Of a DNA stretch of 25,221 bases, positions 1-9,000 are shown piece by piece; the first letter of the stretch is position 1; every line of letters starts with the position of its first letter. Below the pieces are notes generated by a model. The model did not search any database, was not told the DNA's origin, and worked only from the letters and a program-made list of their open reading frames with translations. The DNA lies in the IMG/VR virus record IMGVR_UViG_3300010151_000147, positions 1-25,221 of that record, one strand, 5' to 3'. The translations under genes were made by a program, and so were the position numbers. This DNA comes from a virus.

Positions 1-3000
1 ATATTCTTCTGAATTGAAAGATTCAAATGTAGTTGAAGTGGCTGTTGACGGAGATGGAATAGCACTTATATCTATAAATCTACCAACATTAATTGATGTG
101 GCACTTTGCTTGGTCCAACTATTTGCTGAATCAAAGTTTCTATGATAAGGAGCTAAACTTGCTGATAACACTACTCCTAACTCGGTATTTGCGATACCTG
201 ATGCTTCTGCAATAATATCTAGACTAGCGGTTTCATTTTTAAATGGAATTTGCCCTTCACCAAATCTAAACCCGTTTAAATCATTGGCATTGTCTAATGT
301 AATATCATATGATGTTTGATATCCTTCACCTGGTGGAGCAATTTCTAATTGGTCAGAAGCTTCAGAAACATGTAATATATAATCGGTACTACCATCAGAT
401 TCGCGATAAGTCTGTGCCACAACGTTGATAATACTGGCTTCAACTGATGCTGTAAATGGTGCACCTGCATCTATAAAACTTACTCCAGATAAACTAATGG
501 TTGGTTCTGTACCTGTTCCTGACCACGAATATCTTAAATCTGGGTCTGGTGAAATTGCTGGTTCATGTACTCCATCATCATAATACCAGTCAAATGCTGT
601 CCATTTCTGAGATGTATCATCATCAAATGAATGACTAAAATCAAGTTTATTGTAACCTTCATTTAACTTGGCATCCAATTCAATACGAGCTGACCAACCT
701 TGATATCCGTTAGGATAATGTACTCCGGCTGCTGATATATTTTGGGATACACCATTAAATGGTTCAACTCGAGTTAAAATTAATCTTCCTTTTCCGGCAT
801 GTGTTCCAGTAAATGATGTAGTACCTGCTGAAAATCCTCCGATATTGTAACCTGATATTGTTTGACTTGTATCTTTAACTTGATGGTCAAAATTACTTTG
901 CAGGTTAGCATTTACAACTTCAACACCATTAATTCGCACAATTAATGATCCAGAATCTCCATGATCAAATAATCGATCATTGTCTCCATAATTTCCGGTT
1001 GCATTTTGTGATATTGGTGTAAATGACATTGTGTAATTTGTTGGTCCCGTAGGAGTATCTTTGGCCATTACAATATTAGTAACAACAGATCCGGGAGCAT
1101 CTCCTGGTCCATATGCATTTGTACCTAATCCATCGGCTAATGAACCTTCGTATAATCGTCTTGTATTAGAGTTGACTTGAGGTAAACTTATACCGGAATC
1201 GCCATATGGTTCTCCGGTTGAATCATGTGAACTAAACAAATTAGCTTTAGCTGAGCTCCAATATGCTCCATCCATGCTTTGTGGTCTGGCAGGAATAACT
1301 GAGAATGTTAAAGAAGAATTGCCAGATGAACCACTACCAGGTAATATATCCGATCCTGACACGTTTATAGTGAATTCTTTTACTTCGGTAAAATCGTCCA
1401 TACTAGCATTTGATATTGTTAATGAACCGGTATCTTCATTACCTGAATCGCCAGTAACTGGAGAAAATGATAATTCACTCTCTAATTCGGTATATAATAT
1501 GTTCAAATATTGAGGGAATGTTAATATACTTTCTGATGTTATTGGTGGTGCGGATGCTGATATACCAGATATAATATCTACTACTATATCATTTGCAGAA
1601 TCATATGTCACATATTTGTCAATATCTACCGATGATGAAAAGAATGATGATCCAGTCTGTGGTGTTACGAATACAGATGCGGTACGTGGTCCTATTACTG
1701 TTATAATACTATCAGTTGGTGTTGTCTGCGAAAAAGTTGATATATCTGTATTTTTATGTTTAAATTCATGATCAATGTTACTAACCGTCAAAGTTTTTAC
1801 ACCTTGCGCCATTTCAATAGGTACAAATGATGATGTGTATGATGTGGATTGATTCCCATCAACTGCATACCATGAAGATGTTACGGAACTTGATACATCT
1901 GTAGATCCTGTATTAAATCTTATAGTATGTGAATTGCCATTATATCCGTTAATTGTAAATACACTTGCGGTATGATGTGGTCCAAATGGTTCAGCGATAT
2001 CTGCTAACAGCCTTACGCTTGTTAATTGTTGTCTCGCAGTTTCAGTTGGATATCCGGCATTTATCGATTTAGTTGCTTCCGTTACAGTGTTACCATGCAG
2101 TATTGTGGTGGTACGAGCAGCTGTTCCTATACCAGAACCGGATACTGTTTCAGCTTCAATACGAAGATTTGTAATTGCGGTTGCTGGTGAAGGAGCAATT
2201 GTTAAGTTTTGTTGCGATTCAATTGATTTATTTAAACCATCTCCGGTGAAATCTGTATCTGCGTAAGTTCCTATTACAGCGCTACTAGTGTTGACAATTA
2301 ATCCAATGCCATAGTCCCCGGCTGCAAAAGTAAAAGTATCATTAAATGACGATGTGTAATGTGTTACAAATTGCCCATTATTATTAAGCAATCGATCTGA
2401 TCTACTTGAAGTATCTAAACTAGCGGTATGCAATGCAAATCCATGCTGTTTGGTTTCTTCGCCAATTACTGACATGGTAAATTCAGTTGGGAAATGAGCA
2501 AAACCAATTGGCTCAGTTATACTTGTTAATACTCGTACTCGTACTGCAGCACTACCAGACCAGATATCACCTATTGTATCTGCATCAGAAGCAGATATGG
2601 TACGATTGAATCCGTATAATAATGTTCTGGTTACACCGGTGGTACCGTTATATTCTCCTTCGGAAGAACTATAAAATGTTTCAATTTCTACTTTTGCATT
2701 TGAAACTTCTAACGGTTTTGAAGCTGATACTGTAAACCATGATGATGCCGATGTTAAATATATATTTGGATTCGACCACGCAGCTGGGTGCATTAAATTG
2801 GTAATTCCAGTAGGATCAATTGTCGTTGCTGCATTTTCTCCAGAAGGATGTAATCCATGAGCATAACCATCATCTGGAATTGCGTCTATTGTACTATCCG
2901 GATTAAATGCATTATGATGATAACCATGCCATATATTTGCGTAATATGTGGAAATATCGGTATCCACGTCATGCGAATTATTAGGTAATGCTAATCCTAT

Positions 3001-6000
3001 CCATGATGATGTATATGATACTTTTAATTGGCTTGTATCAGGATCATATGCAGATTGAGAATAATATATATCTGCAGATGATGTACTAAATACTGGACTT
3101 GCTATCTTAAGAGATGTCCCCGTTGATCCATCAAATGCTGTATGATTTGATTTATTTATTTGAGTTAATATAGATGCCGTATGATGTAATGGTCCTACTG
3201 GTTCTTCTATATCTGCTAAAATACGGAATTGTAACATTGATGACGTAGAATATATACCAGGATGTCCATCTAATCCAGTTGTATTAGCTCTAGTCAATGT
3301 TTCACCATATAATATAGATCTTGAAACGTCAGAAGCATTATTATCTAAATTTGCAATATTTTGTCTACCAATATTAGAACCACCAAATGATTCATATTCA
3401 ATTCTAACATTTTTTATAATTGGTGCTGCGGTATCATTTACTACCAATTGAGTTGACTCACCAGACGTTGTTACAAATCCACTCAAATCATTTGGTATAT
3501 GAGTAATACTTCCGGAAGTATATTTCCATGTCAATGATGAATTATCACTTGATGATAACTGCCGACCAATCCATGATGATGTATAATGAGATACTAATCT
3601 ATCTTGGCTATCATATGCAATTTCAGATGACGCAGTATCAGTTGATGCCGTTGAAAATATTCGTGAATTTGTAAATATTTCATCACCACCTGGCTCTGAC
3701 CATTCTTCTGTAAATAAAGAACTTGTATGTAATGGACCTAACGGTTCAGTTATAGTAGTTAATATACGGAATCGTGATACTGAATGAGATGCATATACAG
3801 ATGCAGAATCATGATTTTCAAATGAAGCCGAATCTGCTGTAGTATGTCTAGGTACGCCATATAATACCGTACGCATTGCATCAGTACTTCCTGTTTCTGA
3901 ATACCCAAATGTCTCTGTTTCATATACAATATTAGTAATTGCAGTTGGTGTCGTATCATTTACTATCATTGTCGTGGGAGTGAATGAACTTGAATTTGCA
4001 GAATTTTCTCCGTACGGATCATGTTTTACAGTAGTTGATATGCTCCATGTATCAGGTGCTAACGCCTTTCCTTCAAATGATGTGGTATATTCAGTTACAA
4101 ATTCTCCAACTTCTGTGAAGAATGATCGAGATGTTTCAAACCCGGCTGATGCAGTACCAAATGATATTGTTTCAGTTTTGGTAGCATCGTCGTTAAACAT
4201 TTTTTCAATAACTGATGCAGTATGATGTAAAGGTCCTACCGGTTCTGTTATAGTTGCGGTTATACGGAATCTTGCAACAGAATGTGATGCATATGAACCA
4301 GAATTCACGTGCGATTCGTATGATGCAGAATTGATATCTGTGGTAGTATTTCCATATAACACTGTACGAGTACTATTTTGTGCAGGTATATTTGAATGGC
4401 CAAACGTTTCAGTCTCTGTTTTAAAGTTTGAGAATAAGGTTGGTTGGGTATCTTTTATGTTGATCGATGCTGATTTTATTATAGCAGTATTTAATACCAC
4501 TACGCTTTCATCAACTGGTTCATGTGTTATTTGGCCTATTGTATATATCCAATTTGTTCCGGTATCAAAATTTGAAGATGATAATTGTTGTCCTATCCAG
4601 GATGATGTATATTCAGAAACTAAATTTCCATCTGAATTATATATAGAACTCGATGATTCAAAATTGTTTGGTTTTGACGTATCAAGAACAATATTATCAG
4701 TTACTGATGTTTCTGATAATTCTAATTCGTAAAATTCAATTTCAGATATACCGTATAAATCTGTATCCTCTATTTCTATTTTATAATAAGATATTGGAGT
4801 TGATACATTTAACGTATCACTTATAACATCATGATCAGAAACAGAACTATTTCCAATTAACGAATAATTCAAATTGTCAGTACTTCCGTAAATTTTCATT
4901 GGAACTGATATACCTAAGGTCCAATTAGATTTAATTATTATTTGCTGTATACGACGTGGAGTTTCAAATTTCCATACAATTGTAGTGTTACTATCACTTA
5001 AATTGACATTTGCATCAGTAGCGCCATCAAATAATTCTGTCATATCTTCGTCTTGAGTCGGAGTTACACTCAATACTTCTCCTAAACTATTCATGTCAGA
5101 TACACGAGCCAATGTTCCGGTGTCTGTAGCATAATAAAGTTTTTGTATTGTTGATCCGGTAATATGATATCCAATCGGTTCGATAATACGAGCTTTAAAT
5201 TGGAATTGAGTTACTGACTGCGATGCATATAATGAAGCGGAGTCATGATTTTCCCAAGACAAACTACTAGTATCTGCAATTGTATGATGCGGTACTCCGT
5301 ATAATACCTTTCTTTGACTATCGCGAGTAGCTATTCCAGAATATCCAAAAGTTTCTGTTTCTAATAATATGTTATCTATAATAGTTGCAGGCGTATCATG
5401 TACTGTCATTATAGTAGCAACACCGGATGCGGATACAAATCCTGTTTCTCCGTAAGGATTATGAGTAAATGAACCTGATGTAAATGTATATTGTACTGAT
5501 GTATTTGCAGATGCACTTAATTGATGTCCTATATAAGATGATGTATAACTAGTTACTAATCGATTAGAGCTATCATAAGCACTCGACGAATCAAATACAT
5601 CTGTCGATCCGGTATGAAAATTCAATATACTTGAAGTACTATATATAGGAGAATTAATTATTTGTTCAATATTAGAAATATGATGTAAAGGACCTACTGG
5701 TTCTGTTATTCGCATTCTCATTTTAAATCGCGTTACTGAATGTGAAGCATATAATGAAGCAGAATCATGAGTTTCCCAAGATAAGCTTTGACTAGTTTTA
5801 TTTGTAACACGGCGATCGCCGTATAATACTGTACGTAATGTATTTCTACTATCTACTTCCGAATATCCACACGTTTCTGTTTCATAAATAATTTGGTCAA
5901 TTTGAGTTTTGGTAGTATCATTAACTACCAATTGTGTTGAATCTCCAGATGCGGTTGTAAATTTATTTTCCCCGGTCGGTTCATGTAATATGCTTCCAGA

Positions 6001-9000
6001 AGTATATGTCCAAGTTTTAGCAGAACCAATACTAGAAGATAATTGTTGACCAATCCATGATGATGTGTAATGTGCAACTAATCTATCTAGATCATCATAT
6101 GCAATCTCGGAAGATGCGGTATCTGTAGATGCAGAACTAAAATGTATTGAAGAACTAAATGCTTGATTATCACTACTGTTTGTCCATACTTTTTCAAATA
6201 GCGATGCTGTATGTAAAGGACCAACTGGTTCAATAATACGAGCACGTATTCTAAATCTTGTTACAGATTGCTGGGCATATTCATCTACTTTATCATGATA
6301 TTCAAATGAAGATGAATCTGGTAATGTATGATGAGGTACTCCATATAACACCGTACGCATTGCATCAGTACTACCTTCTTCTGAATAACCTACTATTTCT
6401 GTTTCATAAACAACATGATCAATTTGTGTAGGCAGAGTATCTGTCACTGTTAAAGTCGTAGCAGTAAATGAACTTGAATTTGCAGAATTTTCTCCGTACG
6501 GATCATGTACTACCGAACCAGTTGATATGCTCCAGGTATCAGGTGCTAATGTTTTTCCGATCCAAGATGAAGTATATTCAGTTACAAATTCTCCTACTTC
6601 TGTGAAGAATGATCGAGATGCTTCAAACCCGGAGGAGGCAGTACCAAAGCTAATAGTTTCAGTTTTTTCGGCTTCATTATTAAACATTTTCTCGATAACA
6701 GATGCAGTATGCTGCAAAGGACCTACTGGCTCTGTAATAGTTATTAACATTCGTGTTCTTGCAACAGAATGCGATGCATATGAACCAGAATTTGCATGAG
6801 ATTCATATGATGCAGAATTGATATCTGTGGTAGTATTTCCATATAATACAGTTCTTCCAGATATCTGTATTGGTATATTAGAATGACCAAACGTTTCAGT
6901 TTCTGTTTTAAAGTTTGAAAATACGGTTGGTTGAGTATCAAACACTGTTACGGTTGTCGAATCACCAGATGCTGTTGTAAATCCTGTTTCTCCGGTAGGT
7001 TTATGTAAAATTGATCCAGAAGTATATTTCCATTGTTTACCAGAATTAAAGTCTGATGATGATAATTGTACTCCTATCCAAGATGATGTATATAATGATA
7101 CAAATTCATTTGAAGAATTATATGTAAATGTAGCAGATGCTGTATCTGTAGATGCGGTACTAAAATGAATTGTATCATTTAATGATGTCTCTCCAGGTGC
7201 AGTCCAAACTTTTTCAAAACGTGATGCTGTATGTAAAGGTCCTATCGGTTCAATAATACGAGCTCTTATTCTAAATCGCGATACTGATTGCGATGCATAT
7301 AATGAAGCAGAATCGTAATTTTTCCAAGACAAACTACTAGTATCTGCAGTTGTATGATGTGGTACTCCATACAATACCTTTCTAGTAGTATTTACACTTT
7401 CTACTTCCGAATATCCAAATGTTTCTGTTTCGTATACAATATCAGATATAGCTGTTTGGCTTGTATTATTAACTATCATTGTTGTACTAGTAAATGAACT
7501 TGAATTTGCAGAATTTTCTCCAGCAGGGTCATGCGTTACTGAACCAGTTGATATGCTCCAGGTATCAGGTGCTAACGCTTTTCCAATCCAAGATGAAGTA
7601 TATTCAGTTACAAATTCTCCAACTTCTGTGAAGAATGATCGAGATGCTTCAAACCCGGCTGATGCAGTACCAAATGATATTGTTTCAGTTTTAGTAGCAT
7701 CATTATTAAACATTTTCTCGATAACAGATGCAGTATGCTGCAAAGGACCTACTGGTTCAGTTATGGTTGCCAATACTCGAAATCTTGCAACAGATTGAGA
7801 AGCATAGCTTCCGGAATTTGCATGAGATTCGTATGATGCTGAATCAATATCTGTTGTAGTATTTCCATATAATACCGTACGATTTATTTCTTGAATAGGA
7901 ATTTCCGAATAACCGAATGTTTCAGTTTCTGTTTTAAAGTTTGAAAATATGGTTGGCTGAGTATCAAACACCGTCACAGTAGTGGATTCACCACTAGCGG
8001 TTGTGAATCCTAATTCATTCGTAGGTTCATGTAAAATTGAACCGGAAGTATATTTCCAAGTCTCACCAGTATTAAAGTTGTTTGATGCTAATTCTTCACC
8101 TAACCATGATGATGTATAATGAACAACTAATTGATTTGATGTATTATATGCAATGTCAGATGATGCCGTATCTGTAGATGCGGTACTAAAATGTATTACC
8201 TTAGTTATTGGTGATTCATTACCTGCTGTCCATGCTTTTTCAAATCGCGATGCTGTATGTAAAGGACCTATTGGTTCTGTAATTGTTGCTAATACACGGA
8301 ATCGTGTTACTGATTGCGATGCATATAATGAAGCAGAATCATGATTTTCATAACTTGAAGAATCTTCATTAGTTTTATGAGCAACACCATATAATACCTT
8401 TCTAGTAGTATTTGTAGATGGTTCTTTAGAATAACCAAACGTTTCTGTTTGATATCTTATATTTGTTATTTGTGTTGCCGGAGTATCATGAACTGTTACA
8501 GTACCTTCTTGTTGAGCCGCTTTATTTATTCCATTTTCAGACTGAGACTCTAACGAAGATGTTACATTCGCATCTTTTATTTGATATATGAAATCTTCAG
8601 ATCCGCCATGATTTGATTCTCCTAGTTCGTTATTTTTACCAGACTGCCATGATGATGTATAATCTGTTACTAATCTTTTTTGAGAATCGTATATTGAGTT
8701 TATAAAAAGAAAGTCTGATGATCCTGTAGTAGCAGTTTTAATAGGATAAGTTGGAACGATTCCTCGTTGTATTGGAATTTGTATGGTTCCTACTGCTGGC
8801 CCTACCGGTTCTGTTACTTTAAATTTAACACGATATCTTAATACTGACTGCGATGCATATTGATCTGCTTTGATATGATTTTCAAATGATGATGAAATTC
8901 CTGATATTTGATGATTTTCACCGTATAATACAGTACGAGATGTTTCAGTTTCTCCAGTACTTCCATCTTCATTTGATGCACTATATCCATGTTCTTCAAA

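Noticed and set aside
3974-4732. Plus-strand ORFs of 83 and 133 codons, and similar ones at 6527-6799, 7553-7798 and 8153-8344
   Set aside because: They are antisense shadows of the giant minus-strand frame. They resemble each other only because the sense repeats do, and they lack ribosome sites.
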